DNA of 64,000 bases from Streptomyces alfalfae (lineage in GTDB: Bacteria > Actinomycetota > Actinomycetes > Streptomycetales > Streptomycetaceae): contig NZ_QEXM01000043.1 of assembly GCF_004127445.1 (NCBI RefSeq), forward strand, positions 620,001-684,000, written 5' to 3'. The notes beneath the pieces were generated by a model. The model did not search any database. It saw nothing but the letters and a program-made list of their open reading frames with translations, and had not been told where the DNA came from. Shown in pieces: positions 17,494-27,300 of the stretch (the first letter of the stretch is position 1; each line of letters opens with the position of its first letter). The position numbers and the translations under genes were made by a program.

Positions 17494-18660
17494 CTAGGCG
17501 ATGCCCGTGCCGAAGCGGATGTCATACGCGGAGGACGCCTCGGCGACCCGCGCCAGCATCACCTCGGCCTCGTCGGTCAAAGCGCCCCGCTCGCCCCGGC
17601 TCAGCCTGCCGAACGGCTCGATCGTCAGCACGGCGTCCCCGCCCCGCGGGTCCTCCTCCAGCCGCCAGACCCCGGCGAGGAACCCGTCGACCAGGAAGGC
17701 GCAGTACGAGACGTTCCCCTTCCACGTGCGCCCCTTGTACTCCGGAGGGATCACGCGGGCCCGATCGGCGTGGGAGAGGAGGAGGTTGTCGAACTCGGGG
17801 AGGAAACGCGGCGGAGCCGGCGTGTCCGCGGGCGGGCGCGGCGCGTCCGGCAGGTCGAAGAGCTCCACGCCGTTCGCGTCGCGGAAGGCACGGAGCCGGG
17901 GCCGCAGCCGCTCGAAGACCTCCCGCAGCCGGGTGAGCCGCGCCCAGGTCTGCATGTCCTTGACGGAGGCGGGCCCGAAGGCCGCGAGGTAGCGCAGGAC
18001 GACGGCGTCGGGGAGGGGCGGCGCGGCGGCGCCCGGTGGCCGCGCCGCGCCGCCGAGCCACTGCTCGACCGTGGTCAGAGCCACCTGCCCGCTCCGCCGC
18101 CAGAGCCCCCGCGGGGTCACCTGCACCAGCGGCAGCAGGCACCGCGCGGCGACCGCGAGGGACTGCGGGTCGGCGTCGGGCCACCGTACGAGCAGTGCCA
18201 CCCGGAGCTGCTTCATCGTGCGGGGCTCCGCCTCGACGGCCGCCCGCGCGAACGCCGCGAGCGCCGGGAGGTCGACGCCGGCGAGACCGTGCCGGAACCC
18301 GGCGAGCTCCCGCTCCAGCGCGTCCTGCACGAAAGGACGCAGCGTCAGCGCGTCCTCGACCGTGTGCAGATGGATGGTGGAGCGCATGGTGACCATGCGG
18401 ACCAGCTCACGCGCCTCCAGGAGCGCCGAGAGCTCGGCGGGGTCGAAGTCGGCAAGGCGGGCGGCGAGGGCGTGGTAGGGCGGCTTGACGTTCTGTGCCT
18501 GGAGGCCGACGAGGTGGCTGACGGCGTCCTTGACGGAGAGGTCACGGGAGCGGCGCAGGAGGAGCTGCCGGTCGAGCGTGGCGCGGTTGAGCGCGCGGGT
18601 GTCCAGGACGGGGGCGCCGCCGCTGCGAGGGCTCACCGGGCTTCCGGTCGTCTTCGTCAT
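17494..18660 (-). CDS. AlkZ/YcaQ-like winged-helix protein (HTH_42; possible DNA glycosylase)
   Basis: A 388-residue member of the winged-helix HTH_42 superfamily. The segment LLLRRSRDLSVKDAVSHLVGLQAQNVKPPYHALAARL has the QxQ motif (Gln-Ala-Gln) that carries the catalytic glutamines in AlkZ-type alkylpurine and crosslink glycosylases. MRSTIHLHTVEDA and the C-terminal LPEFDNLLLSHADRARVIPPEY also fit the family. Actual glycosylase activity is inferred; many genomic paralogues are untested, and some AlkZ relatives are self-resistance enzymes for DNA-alkylating metabolites. It is monocistronic and divergent from corA. Confidence 0.85.
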   Translation of the reverse strand: MTKTTGSPVSPRSGGAPVLDTRALNRATLDRQLLLRRSRDLSVKDAVSHLVGLQAQNVKPPYHALAARLADFDPAELSALLEARELVRMVTMRSTIHLHTVEDALTLRPFVQDALERELAGFRHGLAGVDLPALAAFARAAVEAEPRTMKQLRVALLVRWPDADPQSLAVAARCLLPLVQVTPRGLWRRSGQVALTTVEQWLGGAARPPGAAAPPLPDAVVLRYLAAFGPASVKDMQTWARLTRLREVFERLRPRLRAFRDANGVELFDLPDAPRPPADTPAPPRFLPEFDNLLLSHADRARVIPPEYKGRTWKGNVSYCAFLVDGFLAGVWRLEEDPRGGDAVLTIEPFGRLSRGERGALTDEAEVMLARVAEASSAYDIRFGTGIA

Positions 18661-18820
18661 GGCGTCACGTTAGCCAGCCTCGCGGACAGGTACGGTCCGC
18701 GATACGACATTCCGCGGCCATGCCGGGCCCACCCCGACGTCATGCGCCGTGTATATCCTGCGCGAGGGCATGGCGGCAGGCGCCACGGCCCGTACGACGT
18801 CCGGGCCGGAGGCGATGCAC

Positions 18821-19981
18821 ATGGCGGAGCGTCGGGCCCGTCCCGCGCCGAGCACGCGGAAGCACGCGTGGCGCCGCACGGTCCGCCCCGAGCCCGCTCC
18901 GCCGCCCGAGGAGGCGGAGACGCCCGGCCCGGCGCGGCCGGCCGCCGCGCAGGGGGACGAGGCGAGCGTCGTGCAGGCGGCCCTGTACCGCGACGGCGTC
19001 CGCGTGGCGACCCCGTCCTCCCTCGCCGACACCTTCCGGGAGCTGCGCGAGCGGCGGGAGGGGATGGCGTGGATCGGCCTGGCGCGTCCGACGGAGGCCG
19101 AGCTGCTGTCGCTGGCCGCGGAGTTCGACCTGCACGAACTGGCGGTCGAGGACGCGATGGAGGCCCACCAGCGCCCGAAGCTGGAGCGGTACGGCGAGAC
19201 GCTCTTCGTCGTCCTGCGGGCGGCGCGGTACCTCGACGTCTCCGAGGAGGTCGACTTCGGGGAGCTGCACGTCTTCGTGGGCCCCGACTTCCTCATCACG
19301 GTCCGGCACGGCGCGGCCCCCGACCTGACGGCGGTCCGCCGCCGCATGGAGGACTCCCCCGACCTGCTGGCGCTCGGCCCCGAGGCCGTGCTCTACGCGA
19401 TCCTCGACGCGGTGGTCGACGGATACGCTCCGGTCGTCGCCGGCGTCCAGAACGACATCGACGAGATCGAGACCGAGGTCTTCCGCGGCGACCCCGAGGT
19501 CTCCCGGCGCATCTACGAACTCTCCCGCGAGATGGTCGAGTTCCAGCGTGCCACCCGTCCTCTGGTCGGCATGCTGCACGCGCTGATGGCGGGGTTCACG
19601 AAGTACGGCACCGACGAGGAACTCCAGCGCTACCTACGGGACGTCGCCGACCACGTCACCCACACCAGCGAACGCGTCGACGGTTTCCGCCAGGCCCTCG
19701 CCGACATCCTCACGGTCAACGCGACACTGGTGACCCAGCAGCAGAACGCGGAGATGCGAGCGCTGGCGGAGGCGGGCTTCGAACAGAACGAGGAGATCAA
19801 GAAGATCTCGTCGTGGGCGGCCATCCTGTTCGCACCCACGCTCGTCGGAACCATCTACGGCATGAACTTCGACCACATGCCGGAGCTGCACTGGGTGTAC
19901 GGCTACCCCTTCGCGGTTCTGCTGATGGCAGCGGTGTGCACGAGCTTGTACATCATCTTCAAGAAGCGGGACTGGCTATAG
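18821..19981 (+). CDS. corA: CorA magnesium/cobalt transporter
   Basis: An inner-membrane pentameric Mg2+ channel. The predicted 386 residues have a long acidic/Pro N-terminal lead, a cytoplasmic helical funnel (EFDLHELAVEDAMEAHQRPKLERYGETLFVVLRAARY), and two C-terminal membrane helices joined by the selectivity motif in TIYGMNFDHMPELHW (GMN). It ends in basic FKKRDWL. I chose the ATG at 18821 because GGAGG lies 8 bases before it; an open frame extends to 18749. A decayed copy of the end of this gene occurs at 24145. Confidence 0.95.
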   Translation: MAERRARPAPSTRKHAWRRTVRPEPAPPPEEAETPGPARPAAAQGDEASVVQAALYRDGVRVATPSSLADTFRELRERREGMAWIGLARPTEAELLSLAAEFDLHELAVEDAMEAHQRPKLERYGETLFVVLRAARYLDVSEEVDFGELHVFVGPDFLITVRHGAAPDLTAVRRRMEDSPDLLALGPEAVLYAILDAVVDGYAPVVAGVQNDIDEIETEVFRGDPEVSRRIYELSREMVEFQRATRPLVGMLHALMAGFTKYGTDEELQRYLRDVADHVTHTSERVDGFRQALADILTVNATLVTQQQNAEMRALAEAGFEQNEEIKKISSWAAILFAPTLVGTIYGMNFDHMPELHWVYGYPFAVLLMAAVCTSLYIIFKKRDWL

Positions 19982-20068
19982 GAAGCGCGCGAGTATGAGC
20001 GGCCCCCGTGGGACGTGTTCTCCCGCTCCCGGCGCGCTCCGCACCGCGTACGTGCGCTGCCGCGCGTC

Positions 20069-22099
20069 TCACTCCTTCATGTCGCCCGGGTCGGCGTCCG
20101 TCCGAGGAAGTGAGGGCTGCTCCGTACTCTGGGCACCGATACCCGGGTTCAGGTTGCGCATCTTCTCCAGCAGCCCTTCGAGGCGGGAGACCGGCTGTGT
20201 TTCGAGGAATGCCGACACGTCTCCCCCGCTGATGAACTGGGGCACCGGCGCCTGGGTGATCTCCTTGAGCATCCTCAGCACCATGACGTTGTCCAGGCCG
20301 AGGGCCTCGATCTCGGCCTTGAGGTCCAGGGCCTTGCGCCGCTTCTCCGCCCGCATCCGCACGACGTCGATCGCGTCCTCACGTTCAGCGTTGCCCTGCT
20401 GCAGCGTGAGCAGTTCGCTCCGCATCTCCTCAAAGGCCGGCTTCTGCAGCATCTCGTTCAGCGCCTCGTCCTCCGCGCGGAACTCGCCCAGATGGGTGCC
20501 TCTGGATTCCACCCCCCACTCCCTGAGTTCGTTCTCCACCAGAGCGGCGAGGTCGAGACGGGTTTCTCGATAATTGCGCAAGAAGTCCTGCACTGACAAC
20601 GCAGTGGCGATCTGGCTGAAGTACGAGGCGACAATGGCGCCCAGGACACGCTGCACGAAGCGCTGGACGGGCAGCCGATCGTAGTGGAGGCCACCGATTC
20701 CCGAGAACTGTCCTCCGCCGTTCCTCCTGACCAACTCCGGAGCGGATTCCGCCGGAATCCGGAGCAGCTGCCTCACGTCCACGAACAGCCGGTACCCCTG
20801 CACGGTAGCCGTGATCCGACCCAGATGCGCGTCATAGTTCGTCAATTCTTCTCCGGGCGTCTTCTCATCCCATTCCAGGGTGAGGAGATGGGTTGGAATC
20901 AGCATGACGCGGACGAAATACGGGTTGAGCGCACAGACCGTTCCCCCGCTCAGGGTCTCCTCCTGCACGCCCCGCCAGCCGCCGTTCTGGAGGAACACCC
21001 ACGGCAGACGGTATCCCTGGTGGCCCGGCACGGACGGTCCCGGCCGGTCGCCCTCCGGCTGCGCGCCGTCGAGCGCGATCACCACGCCGGTCTGGTCGGC
21101 GGGAATGGAGACCTCTTTCAGATGCCATTCCGTCAGTTCGCCGCCGCGTGTTCCCACATTGTAGGTGGTGATGACGTCGAACAGAGCCGGGTTGATGTCG
21201 TAGTAAGCACCGCCGGGGAGAATGGCGAGCTGTTTGCCTTGCTGACCGCCGCCGTCGAGGAACCGCCCGCCGTCCTGGAAGTCGTCGCACTCCACGTAGG
21301 GGCCGAAGAGAGACCCGGGCGGCGGGATCTTACCGGCCTTCGCGTCGACCAATCCGATGGTGCCGGTCGGGACGTGGGTCCGGTCGACCTCCTGGACCTC
21401 GAAAAGCTCCGTGTTGATGGAGTAGGACTGCCCGCCCGCGAGCACCCCCACCTGAGTGCCCGCTTCACCGCCTTTCAGCAGGAAATCCTCACCGTTCTGG
21501 AAGTTGTCGCAGGATACGGCGCGCGCCAGAGCCCGGCCCGAGAGCCGGGCCCGCCCCTCCTTCGCCGTGACCAGGCCGATCTTCCCTTCCGCCACGTGTG
21601 TCCGGGGGACGCACTGGACCTGGTAGAGGAACGGCGCCCTCCAGTGGCGCCCCGGCAGCAGGGTGCGAGCGAGCACTCCATGGGTGGCGTACGGGGTGAC
21701 ATGGGGGAACTCCGGATGGGCCCGGCCGTGGAGTCGCCGCACGACACCTACATGGCCGGCCGGCACATATCGGACGCAGAGCCGACCGGCGACACCGGCA
21801 ACCACCAGAACGAGCAGAAGGGCGACGATGATCATCAGACTCATGTGTGCGATCTCCCAAGCCGTGACATAAAGCAGAAGGAAGAGAAAGAGGCAGCCCA
21901 AGGGCGGATGGGAACGCAAGTCCTCTCTTTTCCGCGTCTCCACCTTCCGCACGATGCCGCGCGTCACCACGACGACGGCGAAGACGTTGATCGACGCGTG
22001 CACATAGAGCGCCAGGTCAAAGGAGACGGCCAGGGAACACAGTGCGGCGGCGCACCCCACCAGGTAGATGCCCAGATCCACCCGGTGCGTCCCTCTCAT
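20069..22099 (-). CDS. SPFH/band-7 membrane protein of the TIR locus
   Basis: A 676-residue protein. Residues about 8-105 contain four hydrophobic segments. Then come four successive modules that each start with a similar strand: VPAGHVGVV, VAEGKIGLVTAKEG, VPTGTIGLVDAKAG and IPADQTGVVIALDG. The modules also share FQNGEDFLLKGGEAG / FQDGGRFLDGGGQQG and GGQSYSINTELF / GGAYYDINPALF. A band-7-like region follows (GYRLFVDVRQLLRIPAESAPELV, FVQRVLGAIVASYFSQIATALSVQDFLRNY) with an alpha-helical tail rich in Glu and Arg. It would form membrane-bound oligomeric rings. It is the last gene of an operon with two TIR proteins; its ATG directly abuts the upstream TAG. The role in a TIR system is inferred. 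Confidence 0.8.
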   Translation of the reverse strand: MRGTHRVDLGIYLVGCAAALCSLAVSFDLALYVHASINVFAVVVVTRGIVRKVETRKREDLRSHPPLGCLFLFLLLYVTAWEIAHMSLMIIVALLLVLVVAGVAGRLCVRYVPAGHVGVVRRLHGRAHPEFPHVTPYATHGVLARTLLPGRHWRAPFLYQVQCVPRTHVAEGKIGLVTAKEGRARLSGRALARAVSCDNFQNGEDFLLKGGEAGTQVGVLAGGQSYSINTELFEVQEVDRTHVPTGTIGLVDAKAGKIPPPGSLFGPYVECDDFQDGGRFLDGGGQQGKQLAILPGGAYYDINPALFDVITTYNVGTRGGELTEWHLKEVSIPADQTGVVIALDGAQPEGDRPGPSVPGHQGYRLPWVFLQNGGWRGVQEETLSGGTVCALNPYFVRVMLIPTHLLTLEWDEKTPGEELTNYDAHLGRITATVQGYRLFVDVRQLLRIPAESAPELVRRNGGGQFSGIGGLHYDRLPVQRFVQRVLGAIVASYFSQIATALSVQDFLRNYRETRLDLAALVENELREWGVESRGTHLGEFRAEDEALNEMLQKPAFEEMRSELLTLQQGNAEREDAIDVVRMRAEKRRKALDLKAEIEALGLDNVMVLRMLKEITQAPVPQFISGGDVSAFLETQPVSRLEGLLEKMRNLNPGIGAQSTEQPSLPRTDADPGDMKE

Positions 22100-23527
22100 C
22101 TACCGACCCCCGTTCCCCATGTGCAGATGCACGGCCAGAACCGTGGAAACCCACTCGTCGTACCAGTGGCTGAACGGCTCGTTCTGCGGATTGCGCAGCG
22201 TCGGGTAGTACGCGTTGCGGGGGCCGGGTCCCGCCATCTTCGTCAGCTCCTGGTAGGACCGCGGCACCAGCGCGCTCTTGGAGCTGCGCCATCCGCAGGC
22301 CACCGACAGCGCGAGGAAGTCCAGATGCCGATTGCTTCGCACCACGGCCAGCGCCGCCTGGGCACGCCAGCCCTGCCGTCCGTGTGTGTGATCGGCCCAT
22401 ACCCCGTCGACGCGTGCCAGAACCTCGGCCGGAACACGGCGCACATGGCGCGTGCTGAGCCAGCCCTCGTCCAGACGGTCGGCCGCCTCCAGGACGATGG
22501 CGGTGGTCTGGAGGTCCGCGTACGCGAAATTGCGCTCGGCGAGATAGCTGTCGAGCCGCCCGAGGGAGACGGACGCCGGCACCCGGACCGTCTCCACCGC
22601 GGGCTGTGAGGGCGGGGCCGGGATCACCGTGGGCGTCCCGTCCGGCGAGGCCCCGTTCCGGGAAGCGGCGTCAAGGTCCTTCAGCAGGCCGACCTCGTCC
22701 TCGTTCAGCAGCCGGCCGTCCCGGGCATCGACGTACCAGGTGTGCGCCAGGAGGTAGTTGCGCTGCCCCTCGATGAGGACGGGGAAGAAGGGACGCCGGT
22801 GGTGCATCGCCTCCAGGATCATGCGCGTGACGTCCTCGGACTCCTGGGAGGACGGCGACATCAGCACGATCACGGCCGCCGCGAAGTCCAACTGCTGCTG
22901 GGCCGACCAGACGTGGGAGTCCCCCGGCCGCAGATCGGCGACCGACCAGACGGGCAGTCCCGCTCGTCTCAACTGGTCGGCCAGTGCCTGGCCGTACGCC
23001 GCGTCCGCCGCGGCGTAGCAGAGTACGACAGCGGGCTGGTCGGGCGGGGTGAGGGGGCGTGGCGGCAGCGGCTGGGCCGCCGCGATGTTCTCCTCGTGTC
23101 CCGGCGCGGCGGACCCGTCGGAGCCACCTCGGACGGTCTCGCCACGGATCGCGGCGACGAGTTCGTCGACCTTCTCCTCGTAGCCGGAACCGTCCATGTG
23201 TCTGAAGTCGCGCCAGACCCGGCTCGCGGCCAGGGGCGGCAGAGGGGCATCCCCGATCAGCACGGGGATGAGCCGCAGACTCCGCCGTGTCCCGGCCGTG
23301 AGCAGGGCCGCGTACTCCTCACGGGCCCATGGCGAGGTGCGCGAGGCGGGGCTGATGAGCACGAGGGCACACGCCGCGCTGTCGATCGCGGCCTCGGTGT
23401 GGTGCACGGTCACGTCACCGGGCAGTACGTCCCACTCATCGAAGATGACCTGCAGACCGCGTCGGCCGAGACGATGTGCCAGGGCCCTCGCCCAGTCGGC
23501 GTCCTCACGGGCATAGGAGACGAACAC
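22100..23527 (-). CDS. TIR-TIR-GUN4 protein
   Basis: A 475-residue protein in three parts. Residues 1-130 are a TIR domain (FVSYAREDADWARALAHRL, QVIFDEW, ISPASRTSPWAREEYAALL, with the NADase-type Glu at about 70). Residues about 165-285 are a second, more diverged TIR-like domain (VVLCYAAADAAYGQALADQL, VIVLMSPSSQESEDVTRMI). Residues about 323-470 match the GUN4 pattern: LDSYLAERNFAYADLQTTAIVL, then EGWL, VPAEVLARVDGVW and a Gly-x-x-x-Gln turn. GUN4 binds tetrapyrroles in chloroplasts and cyanobacteria. In non-photosynthetic bacteria it appears fused to signalling and conflict domains. The GTG start at 23527 follows the TIR gene stop by 5 bases. Confidence 0.8.
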   Translation of the reverse strand: MFVSYAREDADWARALAHRLGRRGLQVIFDEWDVLPGDVTVHHTEAAIDSAACALVLISPASRTSPWAREEYAALLTAGTRRSLRLIPVLIGDAPLPPLAASRVWRDFRHMDGSGYEEKVDELVAAIRGETVRGGSDGSAAPGHEENIAAAQPLPPRPLTPPDQPAVVLCYAAADAAYGQALADQLRRAGLPVWSVADLRPGDSHVWSAQQQLDFAAAVIVLMSPSSQESEDVTRMILEAMHHRRPFFPVLIEGQRNYLLAHTWYVDARDGRLLNEDEVGLLKDLDAASRNGASPDGTPTVIPAPPSQPAVETVRVPASVSLGRLDSYLAERNFAYADLQTTAIVLEAADRLDEGWLSTRHVRRVPAEVLARVDGVWADHTHGRQGWRAQAALAVVRSNRHLDFLALSVACGWRSSKSALVPRSYQELTKMAGPGPRNAYYPTLRNPQNEPFSHWYDEWVSTVLAVHLHMGNGGR

Positions 23528-23532
23528 GCTGG

Positions 23533-24090
23533 TCAGGTGGCATCACTCCGAGGCTGTAAGGCCCGTACCAGCGCGGTGAGGTTCTGGTCGTAGGGGGCGC
23601 TGCCCGGGCTCCGCAGGTCTACCGGCCGACGGATCTCGGCGAACGGCGGGAGGTCCACGTCGTCCACCAGCACGGGGATGAAGCGCCGCCCGCCCGAGTG
23701 CACTCGCCGAAGCAGCGCCGCGTACTCGTCACGGATCGCGGCGTCGTTCATGGTCGTGCCGCTGAAGACCAGGATGCCGTTGGCCGTGGTGCGAAGGGCC
23801 GTCTCCTTCTCCAGGGTCTCCACCAGTCCCGGGCCGATCCACTCGGCCAGGAAGACCCGCAGTCCCTCGGCGTGGAGCCGGGTGGCAAGGGCCCGCGCCG
23901 TCCGGGTGTCCGCCCGGGCGTAGGAGACGAACGCGTCGTAACCGCCGCCGGGATCAGCGGGAGGCTCCACGGTGGGCGGCGCGGCCGCAGGAGCTCGTCG
24001 GCGCGACAGCCGGTCGCGCACCTGGATGGCGGTCGCGATCACGGTCGCGACCGCGCCGATGACGCCCAGCGCCAACTCGACCGACCCCAT
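23533..24090 (-). CDS. Membrane-anchored TIR-domain protein
   Basis: A 185-residue protein. Residues 4-23 are a likely membrane helix (VELALGVIGAVATVIATAI), followed by a basic, Pro/Ala-rich linker. Residues about 50-180 form a TIR domain (YDAFVSYARADTRTARALATRL, RVFLAEW, ILVFSGTTMNDAAIRDEYAALLRRV, FIPVLVDDVDLPPF), with a Glu at 122 in the position of the catalytic Glu of NAD-cleaving TIRs. It is the first gene of the minus-strand operon with the TIR-TIR-GUN4 and SPFH genes. It could act as a NADase effector or as an adaptor through TIR-TIR contact. Confidence 0.85.
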   Translation of the reverse strand: MGSVELALGVIGAVATVIATAIQVRDRLSRRRAPAAAPPTVEPPADPGGGYDAFVSYARADTRTARALATRLHAEGLRVFLAEWIGPGLVETLEKETALRTTANGILVFSGTTMNDAAIRDEYAALLRRVHSGGRRFIPVLVDDVDLPPFAEIRRPVDLRSPGSAPYDQNLTALVRALQPRSDAT

Positions 24091-24144
24091 GCACTGAGGC
24101 TAGCCCCTGGCCGCGGAACGCAGACGCCTTTCACACCAGGGGTG

Positions 24145-24222
24145 TTCGCTCCCACGCTCGTCGGAACGCTCTATGGGATGACATTCGGTCACATGCCCGA
24201 GCCGCACCGCGTGCTCGGCACC
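24145..24222 (+). pseudogene. Fragment of the corA 3' end
   Basis: The + strand reads VFAPTLVGTLYGMTFGHMPEPHRVLGTP, against LFAPTLVGTIYGMNFDHMPELHWVYGYP in CorA at about 19829-19905. The first 23 bases, starting at TTCGC, are identical at 22 positions. The selectivity GMN has become GMT, and no membrane helices or start codon remain. A duplicated and decayed remnant lying exactly between the TIR operon and the end of the biosynthetic operon. Confidence 0.8.
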
Positions 24223-24272
24223 CCGCAGCTGGCTCTGAGGGGTCGTCTGAGGCCTGTCCCCCGCCGGGGCCC

Positions 24273-24306
24273 GGGGTGACCGGCAGGCGCGGGTGCCGGT
24301 CACCCC
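24273..24306 (-). terminator. Terminator of the hybrid lanthipeptide operon
   Basis: Perfect 13-bp stem GGGGTGACCGGCA / TGCCGGTCACCCC with an 8-base loop, immediately after the PKS stop on the minus strand. It marks the likely 3' limit of the ~23-kb operon. Confidence 0.85.
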
Positions 24307-24313
24307 GGTGGCT

Positions 24314-27300
24314 CTACGCCTCGCCGCTCCCCGCCCCCGCCGGCGCCAGGCACTCGGCCAGGTATTCGGCGATGGCCAGCACCGTGGGGCGGTTCCACAG
24401 GAGGGTCGCGGGGAGTGTCAGGTGGAAGAGGCGTTCCAGGCAACGGCGGACCGCCACCGTCATCACGGAGTCCATGCCCATTTCGAGGAGCGGGCGTTGC
24501 AGCCCGATCTCCTCGGGCGCCAGCTTGATCTCCCTCGCCACTTCCCCGCGCACCTCCTCCACCAGCCGCCCGATGAGCTCCCCCGAGGAGAGGCGGGCCC
24601 AGTCAGGCGTCCGGGCCTCCTCGTCCTCGGGCCCGCCCGCCGCGACCTCCAGCTCCGCGGTGAGGGGGATGCGGCGCGGTCCGCCGTCCGTGGACACCAG
24701 GCGGAAGACGGCGTAGGGCGCCCCGCCGAACCGCTCCGCGTGCTCCCAGGAGCGCAGGGCCTCGGTGGCGGAGATCTCCGCGTGGCCGAAGGCCGCGAGT
24801 TCCGCGGCGATGAACTCGGAGGAGGCCGACATGCCGAGGCCGCGCCACGAGGACCAGCCGAAGCTGATGGTGTGGTCGTGGGCGGTCGCGTTCCGGTGCC
24901 GCGCCAACGCGTCGAGGAAGGCGTTGGCCGCCCCGTAGGCGCCCTGGCCGGGGAAGCGGAAGAGGTGGCCGCAGGACGAGAACAGCACCATGAAGTCGAC
25001 GCTCCCGGCGGGGAACAGTTCGTCGAGCACCATGCTTCCGGCCACCTTGGGCCGCAGTACGGCGCTCAGCGACTCGGCGTCCATGTCGGCGACCATCCGC
25101 GCGTCCACGACACCCGCGGCGTGCACCACTCCGCGGATCGGCGGCAGCCCCAGCTCGGCGCTGCTGAGGATCTTGCGGGCCTGCTCGGCGTCCGTGATGT
25201 CGAGCGACACCACCGCGACGGTGACTCCGAGCCCTTCCAGGGCCCGCAGCGCCTCGATCTGTCCGCGGGTCACCGGATCGTGCCGCCGGTCCCATTCGGA
25301 ACGGGGCGGGAAGGGCCGGCGGCTCGCGAGGACCAGGCGCCGGGCGCCGCGGCCCGCCAGCCAGCGCGCCGTCTCCAGACCGAGGGCTCCGAGGCCCCCG
25401 GTGATCAGGTAGGTGCCCTCGGGGCGGCATTCGACGGAGCCCTGCCGGGGCGCGCCGGCCACGGGCACCAGCCTCGTCTCCTCGTGGACACCGCTGCGGG
25501 CCGAGATCACATCGGCCTCCGGACGGGCCCGTACCACCTGGAGGAGTGACGCGTGCTCGTCCGGGTCCGCCGGGTCCAGGTCGATGATCCCGCCCCACAG
25601 GTCGGGGTGTTCGGCCGCGGCGATGCGGCCGAGGCCCCAGACGGGTGACTGCGCGAGCGCCCCGTGGTCCGCGCTCTCGCGTACTCCGGTCGTCACTCCC
25701 CACACCCGCGGCCGGCCCGCCGCATGGGCCAGGACCTGCTGCACGGTGCGGCCGACCGTCCAGACCGCGGTGTGCGCCGCCCGTTCGACGTCCTGCCCCT
25801 GACGGGGCGGGCCGAACGCCAGGACGGCGGTGGTGTCGGTGAGCCGCGCGCCGAGCGCGGCCAGCTCCTCGGGGGAGTCCACGGCGAGGAAGTCCAGGTC
25901 GGCGGCGGCACACGAGGCGGCCAGGCCCCGCGGTTCCGCGCCCACGGCCACCACGGTCCGCAAGGGGCGTGCCGCGGGCAGCTCCAGCGGCCGCCACACC
26001 ACCTCGTGCACCAGTTCGCGAGGTGTCGCGGCGGCGCTCGGGTCGCCGGTCAGGACCGTCAGCCTGATGCCGCTGACACTGGCGACGACATGCCCCTCCA
26101 GGTCCGCCACCACGACGTCCAGCGTGTCGGCGCCGTGCGCCCGTTCAGCGGCCCGCACATGCACCTGGGCCCGCTGCGGCGGGTCGCCGAGGAGGGCCAG
26201 GCGCGCGATGTTCGAGGGCATCCGCACGACCGGCTCGCCGAGGAACAGCACGGAGGTGACCGTCATCGCCCCGTCGAGCAGCGAGGCCCAGGTGCCGGTC
26301 CCCGCCTCGCCCGTGTCGATGACGGCGAACAGTTCGTTGGGCCCGCCCCGGCGCAGCTCCTGGATCTCCCAGGGGAAGCCCATGCCGGCCACGCCGATCT
26401 GCCGCACGCGTTCGTGGAGGTAGTGCGGGCTGACCATTTCCGCGCAGCGCGCCCGTACCGTGTCGGCGTCGAACCGGGTCTTCGGGACCCCGCCCAGCGG
26501 GTCGATGGAGGCCGTGGTGTGCGTCAGCCAGGAGTCCTCCCCCTCCGGCGTGGACTCGTCGCTGATCCGGGAGGCGAGACGCAGGGTCGAGTCCTGGTAG
26601 GAGATCTGGATGTCGCGCGGCACGGACACCGAGACGGGCACCCGCAGCGCCACGTCCACCAGCGCCGGACGTGTCCGCCCCGGTCCTTCCACCCCGGCGT
26701 GCGCCAGGGCCTGGAGGAAGGTGTTCATCAGCACCGCCGCCGGGATGATCTCCACGTCGTGCACCGGGTGGTTGCCCGGGTAAGGGCGGCCGGCCATGTC
26801 CAGGTACGTCTGCCAGAGCCAGAGCGGGGTGCTGCCCGCGACACGGGTGGCGCCGCCGAGGAGCGTGTGGGTGTCCGGGTCGTGCCGGCGGACGCCGGGC
26901 CGCCCGCCGGGCCGGGAGTCCTTCCAGTACGTCTGGTGCTGCCACGCCATGACGGGCAGGTCGGCGAGGTCCGCCCCGTCCGCGAACCGGGCGCCGAGGT
27001 CCGCGGGGACGCCCGCGCAGTGCAGGGCGGCGAGATTGCCGAGCACGGTCCGCTGTTCGGGGGTGTCGCGCCGCAGGGTGCCGGTCACCCGCGGCTCGTC
27101 CGTCCCCAGTGCGCCGAGGGTCTCGGCGATGGAGTGCGAGACGATGGGGTGGCTGGAGATCTCCAGGAAGTGCCGGTGGCCGTCCTCCACCGCGGCGGTC
27201 ACGGCCTGAGCGAAGCGCACGGGGTTGCGCAGGTTGCCCGTCCAGTAGTCGACGCCCAGGTCCGCGTCGCCCCGCGGGTCCTCCAGCGACGTCGAGTAGA

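Noticed and set aside
17008..19998. A 996-residue + strand frame over the tandem repeats, the AlkZ-like gene and corA
   Set aside because: No motif; wrong frame relative to corA and antisense to the AlkZ-like gene.
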